Assembly (NCBI RefSeq): GCF_008119785.1
Contig: NZ_VSFA01000001.1
Location: 434,001 to 498,000, forward strand
Origin: Micromonospora sp. MP36
GTDB lineage: Bacteria > Actinomycetota > Actinomycetes > Mycobacteriales > Micromonosporaceae
Direction of reading: 5' to 3'
DNA length: 64,000 bases
The notes under the pieces: generated by a model
What the model saw: the letters and a program-made list of their open reading frames with translations, nothing else
What the model was told of the DNA's origin: nothing
Databases searched by the model: none
Translations under genes and position numbers: made by a program
Part shown: piece by piece, positions 56,495 through 64,000 of the stretch
Numbering within the stretch: position 1 is the first letter of the stretch
Layout: every line of letters begins with the position of its first letter

Positions 56495-57034
56495 ATGGAC
56501 GGGCGGAGCGGGATGCGGGCGGCCGACGCCGACCGTGAGGCCACGGCGGAGCGGCTCCGGGTGGCCCTGGAGGAGGGCCGGCTCAACCTGCACGAGTACG
56601 ACGAACGACTGGGGCGGGCCTACGGCGCGAAGACGTACGGCGACCTGGCGGCGGTGCTGGCGGACCTGCCCGGGCCCCCGCCAGCGGACCGGTCGGCCCT
56701 GGCGCCCGTGCAGCGCGGCCCCGAGCCCGCCCCGGTGTCCGCGGAGCCGCCGGTGCCGGCCGCCAGCTCGACCCGGTGGTTGATCGAAGCGTGGCTGCCC
56801 TGGCTGCGGGTGGCGGCGATCCTGACCGCGGTCTGGCTGCTCTCCTGCCTCGGCTCGGGGGAACTTGTCTTCTACTGGCCGGTCTGGGCGCTCGGCCCGT
56901 GGGGTGCCGTGCTGCTGATGCGTACCGCGGGCGGCCTGGCCACCGGCGAGCCCCGCCGCGCGGCGGGGCGCCGGGAGCGGCGCCGGGCCCGCCGGGAGGC
57001 CCGGCGGCAGGCGGGCGACGCGGGGGATCGGTAG
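56495..57034 (+). CDS. DUF1707 domain membrane protein
   Basis: 179 residues. Residues ~7-58 are a DUF1707 (SHOCT-like) domain: RAADADREATAERLRVALEE, then LNLHEYDERLGRAYGAKTYG, ending LADLPGP. A Pro/Ala linker follows, then two hydrophobic segments (about 104-125 and 130-145) and a strongly basic tail. The role of the family is unknown. The start is uncertain: ATG 56483 and 56495 are both in frame; CATGCT seven bases before the second suggests a leaderless start. Confidence 0.75.
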   Translation: MDGRSGMRAADADREATAERLRVALEEGRLNLHEYDERLGRAYGAKTYGDLAAVLADLPGPPPADRSALAPVQRGPEPAPVSAEPPVPAASSTRWLIEAWLPWLRVAAILTAVWLLSCLGSGELVFYWPVWALGPWGAVLLMRTAGGLATGEPRRAAGRRERRRARREARRQAGDAGDR

Positions 57035-57132
57035 CGGCAGCCGCCGCGGCGCGGCAGCGGTGTGGCCGGCGTCACGGCAGGTCGGCGTGGCTTGACGAAT
57101 TTCCCCGGCCGGTGGTCGGATGCGCGGCCGGT

Positions 57133-57162
57133 TTGGCGGCGGCGCGCAGGCGGGCGTACACT
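57133..57162 (+). promoter_or_regulatory. Promoter of the infA-rpmJ-alpha operon
   Basis: TTGGCG at 57133, an 18-base spacer, TACACT at 57157. It lies ~155 bases before infA. Confidence 0.7.
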
Positions 57163-57318
57163 TTCTGATCGGCGCACAGCGTCCACTCCGGCATGCCCAC
57201 CCCGCGCTTCGGTGGGAGCTGGAGCCGCGGCTGGCGCGGGTTTCCTGATCTTGATCAGTTCACCCGTGTAAGACGTTGTGGGCCGTCCGGAGCAACCGAC
57301 GTCAGGACAGCGGAGGAC

Positions 57319-57540
57319 ATGCCGAAAAAAGACGGAGCCATCGAGATCGAGGGTCGGGTCATCGAGCCCCTGCCGAACGCCATGTTCCGCGTGGAGCTCG
57401 CGAACGGCCACAAGGTGCTGGCTCACATCAGCGGCAAGATGCGGCAGCACTACATCCGCATCCTGCCGGAGGACCGGGTCGTCGTCGAACTCTCGCCGTA
57501 CGACCTGACCCGCGGGCGCATCGTCTACCGCTACAAGTAA
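57319..57540 (+). CDS. infA: Translation initiation factor IF-1
   Basis: 73 residues, an S1-type OB fold that occupies the A-site during initiation. [20 protein letters not shown] and the [15 protein letters not shown] end are standard. GGAGG lies three bases before ATG. Confidence 0.98.
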   Translation: MPKKDGAIEIEGRVIEPLPNAMFRVELANGHKVLAHISGKMRQHYIRILPEDRVVVELSPYDLTRGRIVYRYK

Positions 57541-57633
57541 GCCTGACGACGGCCGGGACGTCCCCGTGTCCGTCTTCGACGTCCGGCGTCGCGCCTCGTC
57601 GCGCCTCCGGGCCAGATGGGAAGTAAGGCAACC

Positions 57634-57747
57634 GTGAAGGTCAAGCCGAGCGTCAAGAGGATCTGCAACAAGTGCCGGGTGATCCGCCGGCACGGCCGGG
57701 TCATGGTCATCTGCCAGGACCCGCGCCACAAGCAGCGCCAGGGCTGA
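57634..57747 (+). CDS. rpmJ: 50S ribosomal protein L36
   Basis: 37 residues starting at [23 protein letters not shown], then [15 protein letters not shown]. The zinc set CNKC plus C and H is complete, so this is the zinc form. AAGTAAGG lies a few bases upstream. It is 93 bases after infA and is easily missed because of its size. Confidence 0.97.
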   Translation: MKVKPSVKRICNKCRVIRRHGRVMVICQDPRHKQRQG

Positions 57748-58006
57748 ACCAGTCCAACCGGTCGTGACGGCCGGTCGGATCGGTCCGGGTCGCAGATCCA
57801 GACAACACAGCACATGCTCGTCCCAGCCGCGAGCCGTACGCAGCGCGTACTCCCTCGTGGTTGACCCCCGGTCGGAGGCCGGGGCCCGCTCGGGCAGCGA
57901 CCGATCCCGGTCGCCGGCGCGTGACGCCGGAAGGACAGGGACGGTCGGTAGCGGGGTGGGACGGGTCCACACCTCCGCCACAACATCACGAGGAGTACGC
58001 CCGCAC

Positions 58007-58387
58007 ATGGCACGTCTAGTCGGCGTGGACCTCCCCCGCGACAAGCGGATGGAGATCGCGCTCACCTACATCTTCGGGGTCGGTCGCACCCGTGCCCTGG
58101 AGACGCTCGCCGCCACCGGTATCTCGCCGGACAAGCGCGCTCGGGACCTCACGGACGAGGAGCTCGTGCAGCTCCGCGACCACATCGAGGCCAACTACCA
58201 GGTTGAAGGTGACCTTCGCCGCGAGGTCGCCGCTGACATCCGCCGCAAGGTCGAAATCGGCTGCTACGCCGGTATCCGGCACCGCCGGGGCCTGCCCGTC
58301 CGTGGCCAGCGGACCAAGACCAACGCGCGGACCCGAAAGGGCCCGAAGCGGACCGTGGCCGGCAAGAAGAAGCCCGGCAAGAAGTAA
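58007..58387 (+). CDS. rpsM: 30S ribosomal protein S13
   Basis: 126 residues. [20 protein letters not shown] at the start and the [20 protein letters not shown] end are typical. It bridges to the large subunit. ACGAGGAGTACGC precedes ATG. The 259-base leader after rpmJ contains CCCCGG/CCGGGG and CCGGCGCGTGACGCCGG hairpins and may carry regulation. Confidence 0.98.
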   Translation: MARLVGVDLPRDKRMEIALTYIFGVGRTRALETLAATGISPDKRARDLTDEELVQLRDHIEANYQVEGDLRREVAADIRRKVEIGCYAGIRHRRGLPVRGQRTKTNARTRKGPKRTVAGKKKPGKK

Positions 58388-58405
58388 CTAGGAGCGCACA
58401 GACTT

Positions 58406-58813
58406 ATGCCACCGAAGGCTCGTGCCGGAGCCGCCGTCAAGAAGGTCCGGCGCAAGGAACGCAAGAACGTCGCCCACGGGCAGGCGCACATCAAGAGCAC
58501 CTTCAACAACACCATCGTGTCCATCACGGACCCGACCGGTGCGGTCATCTCCTGGGCCTCCGCGGGCCAGGTGGGCTTCAAGGGCTCCCGCAAGTCGACT
58601 CCGTTCGCCGCGCAGTTGGCCGCCGAGGCCGCCGCGCGTCGGGCCATGGAGCACGGCATGCGCAAGGTCGACGTGTTCGTCAAGGGACCCGGCTCCGGCC
58701 GGGAGACCGCCATCCGTTCGCTGCAGGCCGTGGGCCTCGAGGTCGGTCAGATCTCCGACGTCACCCCGCAGCCGCACAACGGGTGCCGTCCGCCGAAGCG
58801 TCGCCGGGTCTGA
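58406..58813 (+). CDS. rpsK: 30S ribosomal protein S11
   Basis: 135 residues. [20 protein letters not shown] and the C-terminal [20 protein letters not shown] are standard. Platform protein near the exit site. 18 bases after rpsM, with TAGGAGCGCAC upstream. Confidence 0.98.
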
Positions 58814-58827
58814 GAGGTTAGAGAGAG

Positions 58828-59454
58828 ATGGCTCGTTACACCGGTGCTGACTGCCGCCGTTGCCGGCGGGAGAAGATGAAGCTGTTCCTCAAGGGCAGCA
58901 AGTGCGATGGCCCGAAGTGCCCGTTCGAGTCCCGGCCGTTCCCGCCCGGGCAGCACGGCCGTGGCCGCACCAAGGAGACGGAGTACCTGCTCCAGCTCCG
59001 TGAGAAGCAGAAGGCTCGCCGGGTCTACGGCGTGCTGGAGAAGCAGTTCCGCGGTTACTACGAGGAGGCCGTGGGCAAGCAGGCCAAGACCGGTGAGGTC
59101 CTCCTGCAGATCCTCGAGTCGCGGCTGGACAACGTGGTCTACCGGGCCGGCTACGCCAAGTCCCGGGACATGGCCCGTCAGCTGGTCAAGCACGGTCACT
59201 TCACGGTGAACGGCAAGAAGGTCGACATCCCGTCGTACCGGGTCAAGGAGCACGACATCGTCGAGGTGCGTGCGAAGAGCAAGGAGCTCACCCCGTTCCT
59301 GGTGGCGCAGGGTGAGGCCGGCTCGCGGACCGTCCCGGCGTGGCTGGAGGCCATCCCGAGCCAGCTGAAGATCCTCGTGCACTCGCTCCCGGCCCGCCAG
59401 GTGATCGACACCCAGGTCCAGGAGCAGCTGATCGTCGAGCTCTACTCCAAGTAA
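58828..59454 (+). CDS. rpsD: 30S ribosomal protein S4
   Basis: 208 residues. N-terminal zinc-type cysteines (CRRCRREKMKLFLKGSKC and CPFESRPFPPGQHG) and the S4 domain (LDNVVYRAGYAKSRDMARQL; HGHFTVNGKKVDIPSYRV). S4 initiates 30S assembly and often represses its operon. A 14-bp hairpin follows before rpoA. Confidence 0.98.
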   Translation: MARYTGADCRRCRREKMKLFLKGSKCDGPKCPFESRPFPPGQHGRGRTKETEYLLQLREKQKARRVYGVLEKQFRGYYEEAVGKQAKTGEVLLQILESRLDNVVYRAGYAKSRDMARQLVKHGHFTVNGKKVDIPSYRVKEHDIVEVRAKSKELTPFLVAQGEAGSRTVPAWLEAIPSQLKILVHSLPARQVIDTQVQEQLIVELYSK

Positions 59455-59464
59455 GGGCTCGTTG

Positions 59465-59496
59465 CGGTGGCCCCGCCCTCCGGGGCGGGGCCACCG
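59465..59496 (+). terminator. Hairpin between rpsD and rpoA
   Basis: CGGTGGCCCCGCCC pairs perfectly with GGGCGGGGCCACCG (14 bp) around TCCG. No U-tract. It lies inside what is usually one operon. A TATAGC -10-like box follows at 59521, without a good -35. Confidence 0.7.
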
Positions 59497-59552
59497 GAAC
59501 AGTTTGTGTCGTGGGCGTCATATAGCGGGCGCCCCGGAAGAGAAGAGAAAAG

Positions 59553-60575
59553 ATGCTCATCAGCCAGCGACCGTCTCTCTCCGAAGAGTCGATCAACGAG
59601 ACCCGGTCCCGGTTCACCATCGAGCCGCTGGAGCCGGGCTTCGGCTACACCCTGGGCAACTCGCTGCGGCGCACGCTGCTGTCGTCCATCCCGGGTGCGG
59701 CGGTGACCTCGATCAAGATCGACGGTGTCCTGCACGAGTTCACCACGATCCCCGGGGTCAAGGAGGACGTGGTCGAGCTCGTCATGAACATCAAGGAGCT
59801 CTGCGTCAGCTCCGAGCACGACGAGCCGGTCAGCATGTACCTGCGCAAGCAGGGCCCGGGCGACGTGACCGCCGGTGACATCCAGCCCCCGGCCGGTGTC
59901 TCGGTGCACAACCCGGACCTGAAGCTCGCCACCCTCAACGGCAAGGGCCGGCTCGACATGGAGCTGACCGTCGAGCGGGGTCGTGGCTACGTCACGGCGG
60001 CGCAGAACAAGCAGGCGGGTGCGGAGATCGGCCGGATCCCGGTCGACTCGATCTACTCGCCGGTGCTCAAGGTGACCTACCGGGTCGAGGCGACCCGGGT
60101 CGAGCAGCGGACCGACTTCGACCGGCTGATCATCGACGTCGAGACCAAGCCGTCGATGGGCCCGCGTACCGCGCTGGCCTCGGCCGGCTCGACGCTGGTG
60201 GAGCTGTTCGGGCTGGCCCGGGAGCTGGACGAGACCGCCGAGGGCATCGACATCGGGCCGTCCCCGCAGGACGCCCAGCTGGCGGCCGACCTGGCTCTGC
60301 CGATCGAGGAGCTGGACCTCACCGTCCGCTCCTACAACTGCCTCAAGCGCGAGGGCATCAACTCCGTTGGTGAGCTGATCGGGCGTACCGAGGCGGACCT
60401 CCTCGACATCCGGAACTTCGGTCAGAAGTCGATCGACGAGGTCAAGATGAAGCTCGCCGGGATGGGCCTGGGGCTGAAGGACTCCGCCCCGAACTTCGAC
60501 CCGGCGCACGTCGTGGACGCCTTCGGCGAGGCCGACTACGACACCGACGACTACCGCGAGACCGAGCAGCTCTAA
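59553..60575 (+). CDS. rpoA: DNA-directed RNA polymerase subunit alpha
   Basis: 340 residues. N-terminal dimerisation domain ([20 protein letters not shown]) and C-terminal domain that binds UP elements and activators ([34 protein letters not shown]). AGAGAAAAG precedes ATG. Separated from rpsD by a strong hairpin; rplQ follows at 34 bases. Confidence 0.98.
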   Translation: MLISQRPSLSEESINETRSRFTIEPLEPGFGYTLGNSLRRTLLSSIPGAAVTSIKIDGVLHEFTTIPGVKEDVVELVMNIKELCVSSEHDEPVSMYLRKQGPGDVTAGDIQPPAGVSVHNPDLKLATLNGKGRLDMELTVERGRGYVTAAQNKQAGAEIGRIPVDSIYSPVLKVTYRVEATRVEQRTDFDRLIIDVETKPSMGPRTALASAGSTLVELFGLARELDETAEGIDIGPSPQDAQLAADLALPIEELDLTVRSYNCLKREGINSVGELIGRTEADLLDIRNFGQKSIDEVKMKLAGMGLGLKDSAPNFDPAHVVDAFGEADYDTDDYRETEQL

Positions 60576-60609
60576 GTCCGGCTGCCGCCACATCTGAGGA
60601 GCACCAACA

Positions 60610-61161
60610 ATGCCCACGCCCACCAAGGGCCCCCGCCTCGGCGGCAGCCCCGCGCACGAGCGGCTGATGCTGGCCAACCTGGCCACCTCGCTGTTCCAGC
60701 ACGGCAAGATCCAGACCACCGAGACGAAGGCCCGGCGGCTGCGTCCGCTGGCCGAGCAGCTGATCACCAAGGCCAAGCGGGGCGACCTCGCCTCGCGTCG
60801 GCGGGTGCTGGCCGTCGTCAAGGACAAGGACGTGGTCTACACCCTGTTCGACCAGATCGCGCCCCGGTACGCCAACCGCAACGGTGGCTACACCCGGATC
60901 GTGAAGACCGGCCCGCGCAAGGGTGACGCCGCTCCGATGGCGATCATCGAGCTGGTGGAGGAGCTTCAGGTCGCCGAGCCGAAGGCGAACAAGAAGACTG
61001 CCGCCCGCAAGGCCGCGCAGCAGGACAAGGTCGAGGCCCTGGCCCCGGCCGAGGAGAGCCCGGCCCCGGCCGACCAGGACTCCGAGCCGCCGGTGCACGT
61101 CTCCGGTGACACCGCCGCCGCCCGCGAGGACAGCGACGAGGCCAACGAGAACAAGGCCTGA
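60610..61161 (+). CDS. rplQ: 50S ribosomal protein L17 with C-terminal extension
   Basis: 183 residues. The L17 core ([20 protein letters not shown] to [14 protein letters not shown]) takes the first ~120. The rest is an Ala/Glu/Asp-rich tail of ~60 residues, probably disordered, common in actinobacteria. GAGGAGCACCAAC precedes ATG. A 17-bp terminator follows. Confidence 0.97.
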   Translation: MPTPTKGPRLGGSPAHERLMLANLATSLFQHGKIQTTETKARRLRPLAEQLITKAKRGDLASRRRVLAVVKDKDVVYTLFDQIAPRYANRNGGYTRIVKTGPRKGDAAPMAIIELVEELQVAEPKANKKTAARKAAQQDKVEALAPAEESPAPADQDSEPPVHVSGDTAAAREDSDEANENKA

Positions 61162-61175
61162 GCAGAGGCAGCATC

Positions 61176-61214
61176 GTCGGGCCCGGCATCCCTCACTGGG
61201 GTGCCGGGCCCGAC
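61176..61214 (+). terminator. Terminator after rplQ
   Basis: GTCGGGCCCGGCATCCC pairs with GGGGTGCCGGGCCCGAC (17 bp, one G-U) with loop TCACT. It ends 21 bases before truA. Confidence 0.88.
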
Positions 61215-61235
61215 GCCGTCAACGGGAGGTACGAG

Positions 61236-62069
61236 GTGGACGAGCGGACCCGGCTGCGGCTGGACGTCTCGTACGACGGCACCGACTTCTCCGGCTGGGC
61301 CGCCCAGCCCACCCGGCGTACGGTCGCCGGGGTGCTCGTCGAGACGCTGGACCTGGTCCTCGGCGCGGGCACCGCGACCGGGTTGACCGTGGCCGGCCGC
61401 ACCGACGCCGGCGTGCACGCCACCGGGCAGGTCTGCCACCTCGACCTGCCGACCGCCGTGTGGCGGCAGCACGAGGGGAGCCTGCTGCGCCGCCTGGCCC
61501 GGCTGCTGCCGCCCGACGTGCGGGTACGCGCCATGACCGAGGTGCCGGCGGACTTCGACGCCCGCTTCTCGGCCACCTTCCGCCGCTACGCGTACCGGGT
61601 CACGGACGCGCCCTGGGGTGCCGAGCCGCTGCGCCGCACCGACACCCTTTCCTGGCCGAAGCCGCTCGACCTGGCGGCGCTGAACGCCGCCGCCGCCGGC
61701 CTGGTGGGGGAGCACGACTTCGCCGCGTACTGCCGGCGCAAGGAGAACGCCACCACGCTGCGCGAGGTGACCCGGCTGGACTGGCGGCGCGACCCGGACG
61801 GGATCCTGGTCGCCACGGTGCAGGCCGACGCGTTCTGCCAGGCGATGGTGCGCAGCCTGGTCGGCGCCATGCTGGTGGCCGGGGACGGCCGTCGGCCGGT
61901 CGAGTGGCCGGCCAGCCTGCTGACCCGCCGGGAACGGTCCAGCGAGGTCACGGTGGCCCCGGCGCACGGGCTGACCCTGGTCGCCGTCGGTTACCCGGAC
62001 GACCCCGCCGAGTACGCCCGCCGCGCCGACCTCACCCGCCGGCTCCGGGTCCCGGCCGTCGAGGGCTGA
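61236..62069 (+). CDS. truA: tRNA pseudouridine(38-40) synthase TruA
   Basis: 277 residues. RLDVSYDGTDFSGWAAQPTR at the start, catalytic Asp in VAGRTDAGVHATGQV, and RRYAYRV and FCQAMVRSLVGAML downstream. It modifies the anticodon arm of many tRNAs. GTG start with GGGAGGTACGAG upstream. Terminator hairpins lie on both sides, so any transcript must begin close to the gene or read through from rplQ. Confidence 0.96.
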   Translation: MDERTRLRLDVSYDGTDFSGWAAQPTRRTVAGVLVETLDLVLGAGTATGLTVAGRTDAGVHATGQVCHLDLPTAVWRQHEGSLLRRLARLLPPDVRVRAMTEVPADFDARFSATFRRYAYRVTDAPWGAEPLRRTDTLSWPKPLDLAALNAAAAGLVGEHDFAAYCRRKENATTLREVTRLDWRRDPDGILVATVQADAFCQAMVRSLVGAMLVAGDGRRPVEWPASLLTRRERSSEVTVAPAHGLTLVAVGYPDDPAEYARRADLTRRLRVPAVEG

Positions 62070-62102
62070 CCGTCCCGCCGGCACCGCCGCCCGGACGTCG
62101 TA

Positions 62103-62134
62103 CGGCCCGCCGTCCCCGGTGGGACGACGGGCCG
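62103..62134. terminator. Bidirectional terminator between truA and a convergent gene
   Basis: CGGCCCGCCGTCCC and GGGACGACGGGCCG pair over 14 positions with one mismatch around CGGT. Confidence 0.75.
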
Positions 62135-62147
62135 CCGCTGTCGTCGG

Positions 62148-63338
62148 TCAGTTGTTCCGGGTGTTCCGCTGGGTGGTCCCGTCCTGGCCGGCGGTGTCGT
62201 CGGTCTGCGGCTGGGTGGGCTGGCTGGCCACCCCGCTGTTCGCCCGACGCTCCAGCACGCCGCGGTTCAGGTGGACCTCGATCAGGTCGTACAGGATGTC
62301 GCGCGCCTTGGCGTCGGTGGAGCTGATCCGCTGCCCGTCGGCGCGGGTGACCACGCAGTAGGCGAGGTAGTGGCCGCGTACCTGCCAGCCGACCCGGGCG
62401 GCGCCCTTGGCCACGGCCTCGGTGCTGGCGTCGACGGACATGCCCTGCAGCCGGCCCTGGCGCTCGTCAAGCAGCTGCCGCATCCGGTCCCGGGCCCGCT
62501 GGGCGCTGGCCACGTCGGTCAGGTTGAACAGGCCGGCGGTGAGCAGGTAGGCCCCGTCGGGGGAGCGGAGGGTCGCCCGGACCACCTGGTTGCAGCCGAG
62601 GCGGACCAGCAGGTCCGCGATCTCGCCGGTCGCCGCCACCGCGCAGCTGCCGCTGGACTGCGACTTGAGCACCTGGTAGGCCGGCTGGCCGCTGGTGACC
62701 ACCAGCTGCCGCCCCGGGAAGACCTCCTTGGCGGTGAGCGCCGACTGGTCGGTGTCCCGGGAGTCCAGGTCCTTCCCGTCGGCCACGGCCGACTGCTCCA
62801 CCGCCGGCTGCCCGGTCTGCTGACCGGCCGTCGGCGTGCCGGTCCGGTCCTGGAGCAGGGCGGCGACGGCCAGGCCGCAGAGCGCGAGCAGCACCAGCAC
62901 GGCGGCACCGCCGATCAGCACCTGCCAGGTCCGGCCGCCGCCACGCTTGCGGTCGACCTGGCGGGGCTCGGACAGGTCCAGCTCGTCGACCGTAGCGGCG
63001 ACCGGGGCCTCCGGAGCCGCCGCGGGTGGGCGCGACGCGGCGGTGGCCGCAGGTGGCGCCGGCCGGTGCGGTGCGGCGGCGGGCGGCGGCTGCGGCACGG
63101 TGTCCCGGGAGACGACCGCCCGACCGGATCCGGACCGGGCCGGCACCGGGGCGGGCGTGGGGGCGGGGTCGACGTCGACGGGTGGCCGGGTGCGCCGCAC
63201 CGGCGGGGGCAGCGACGGGGTGGGGAAGCGGGACGGCGAGGGACCCGGCGGTGGCGGTGTCCCGGGTACGGACGGGTCCGACCCGGGCCTCGGGAACTCC
63301 AGGAAGGCGTCCTCATCGGACTCGTACCGATACACCAT
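62148..63338 (-). CDS. Single-pass membrane protein with Pro-rich N-terminus and extracellular domain
   Basis: 396 residues from ATG 63338. Residues ~1-155 are Pro/Ala/Arg-rich and cytoplasmic. One membrane helix (about 168-190, TWQVLIGGAAVLVLLALCGL) follows, then a ~200-residue outer domain containing three or four Cys (CAVAATGEIADLLVRLGCNQ). The last ~25 residues are Gln/Thr-rich. I do not recognise a named family. TAGGGT lies seven bases before the ATG and there is no ribosome binding site, so the mRNA is probably leaderless. It converges on truA. Confidence 0.75.
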   Translation of the reverse strand: MVYRYESDEDAFLEFPRPGSDPSVPGTPPPPGPSPSRFPTPSLPPPVRRTRPPVDVDPAPTPAPVPARSGSGRAVVSRDTVPQPPPAAAPHRPAPPAATAASRPPAAAPEAPVAATVDELDLSEPRQVDRKRGGGRTWQVLIGGAAVLVLLALCGLAVAALLQDRTGTPTAGQQTGQPAVEQSAVADGKDLDSRDTDQSALTAKEVFPGRQLVVTSGQPAYQVLKSQSSGSCAVAATGEIADLLVRLGCNQVVRATLRSPDGAYLLTAGLFNLTDVASAQRARDRMRQLLDERQGRLQGMSVDASTEAVAKGAARVGWQVRGHYLAYCVVTRADGQRISSTDAKARDILYDLIEVHLNRGVLERRANSGVASQPTQPQTDDTAGQDGTTQRNTRNN

Positions 63339-63501
63339 GTGCGTTACCCTAGGGCCCATTGTCCCTTTCGAGGGTAATTTCGGGGAAATCAAGCGAAGTG
63401 GTGTCGCATCTCTTTTTCGCCCGCCTCGGGCACCTGGCTGGCGCCGCATGCCCCGAGCACCGTCGACGGCACCGTCCCGGCCCGGTGCGACAATGCCCGA
63501 C

Positions 63502-64000
63502 GTGACCGGCGACCACTACTTCACCGCTGAACCCACGACCGCTGCCCAGCCGCGCGAGGTCGAGTTCTCCGTCGCCGGGCGCGACTACACCCTCGCCTCG
63601 GCCGGCGGGGTCTTCTCCGCCGACCGGCTCGACCCCGGCACCGCCGTCCTGCTGCGCAAGGCCGAGCTGCCGAGCGCCGCCGCCACCGGACCGCTGCTCG
63701 ACCTCGGCTGCGGATTCGGGCCGATCACCTGCGTACTCGCCACCAGCGCGCCGGCCGCCGCGGTCTGGGCGGTCGACGTCAACGAGCGGGCCCGCGAGCT
63801 CACCGCCGGCAACGCCGCCCGGGTGGGCGCCGCCGACCGGGTCCGGGTGGCGGCGCCGGACGAGGTGCCGGCCGACCTCTCCTTCGCCGAGATCTGGTCC
63901 AACCCGCCGATCCGGATCGGCAAGCCGGAACTGCACGAGCTGCTGCGGCGCTGGCTGCCCCGGCTCGCCCCGGACGGGATGGCGTGGCTGGTCGTCGCCC
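63502..64000 (+). CDS. RsmC-like class I SAM-dependent methyltransferase (3' truncated by window edge)
   Basis: The first ~166 residues are visible. After a short N-terminal part (DHYFTAEPT; ASAGGVFSADRLDPGTAVLL), the SAM site LLDLGCGFGPITCVLA is clear. The SNPPIRIGK stretch matches the N-P-P-[FY] element used by base N-methyltransferases such as RsmC (16S rRNA G1207). Target assignment is by family only. GTG 63502 is preferred over ATG 63493: GACAAT lies seven bases before it, as in the other leaderless starts here. Confidence 0.85.
   Translation, partial: MTGDHYFTAEPTTAAQPREVEFSVAGRDYTLASAGGVFSADRLDPGTAVLLRKAELPSAAATGPLLDLGCGFGPITCVLATSAPAAAVWAVDVNERARELTAGNAARVGAADRVRVAAPDEVPADLSFAEIWSNPPIRIGKPELHELLRRWLPRLAPDGMAWLVVA

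Overview
The window is about 64 kb of very GC-rich DNA from an actinobacterium. Gene order, protein families, frequent GTG/TTG starts and U-tract-poor terminators fit the family Micromonosporaceae (Micromonospora/Salinispora-like). This assignment is by recognition, not by a search. Most of the window is chromosomal core: the secE-nusG-rplKA, rplJL-rpoBC, str, S10-spc and alpha clusters all lie on the plus strand.

Layout. (1) 1-12.8 kb: the end of a DUF2252 gene, a glucose-dehydrogenase-like gene, then a partial respiratory complex I cluster. nuoC and nuoH are separated from nuoIJKLMN by three unrelated genes, and nuoA, B, D, E, F and G are absent here. (2) 12.9-16.1 kb: an HtpX protease, an MFS transporter, a 31-residue membrane peptide and YajQ. 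(3) 16.2-21.2 kb: tRNA-Tyr, a CmtR-like metal sensor with a cation exporter, a small secreted or membrane peptide, a GAF-GGDEF-EAL protein, tRNA-Thr, tRNA-Met and rpmG. (4) 21.3-25.2 kb: hadAB dehydratase, tRNA-Trp, secE, nusG, rplK, rplA. (5) 25.2-36.4 kb: an ABC transporter pair, then rplJL and rpoBC with a promoter and leader for each. (6) 36.4-37.8 kb: two small membrane-protein genes. (7) 37.8-52.8 kb: rpsL-rpsG-fusA-tuf, then rpsJ through rplO. (8) 52.9-62.1 kb: secY-adk-map, a repeat-bearing spacer, a DUF1707 protein, infA-rpmJ-rpsM-rpsK-rpsD-rpoA-rplQ and truA. (9) 62.1-64 kb: a convergent single-pass membrane protein and the start of an RsmC-like methyltransferase.

How it works together. 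The core clusters make the ribosome, RNA polymerase, elongation factors and the Sec channel. Tight translational coupling (ATGA, GTGA, TGATG and TAATG overlaps) is visible throughout, and strong hairpins separate transcription units. The less ordinary signals are regulatory. A 20-base structured motif is shared by the rpsL and rpsJ leaders. There is an attenuator-like hairpin in the rplJ leader, and a hairpin between rpsD and rpoA. A set of -10 boxes sits 6-7 bases before start codons, suggesting leaderless mRNAs. Two repeat families sit at translation starts of the nuo region. I saw no phage, insertion sequence or CRISPR array.
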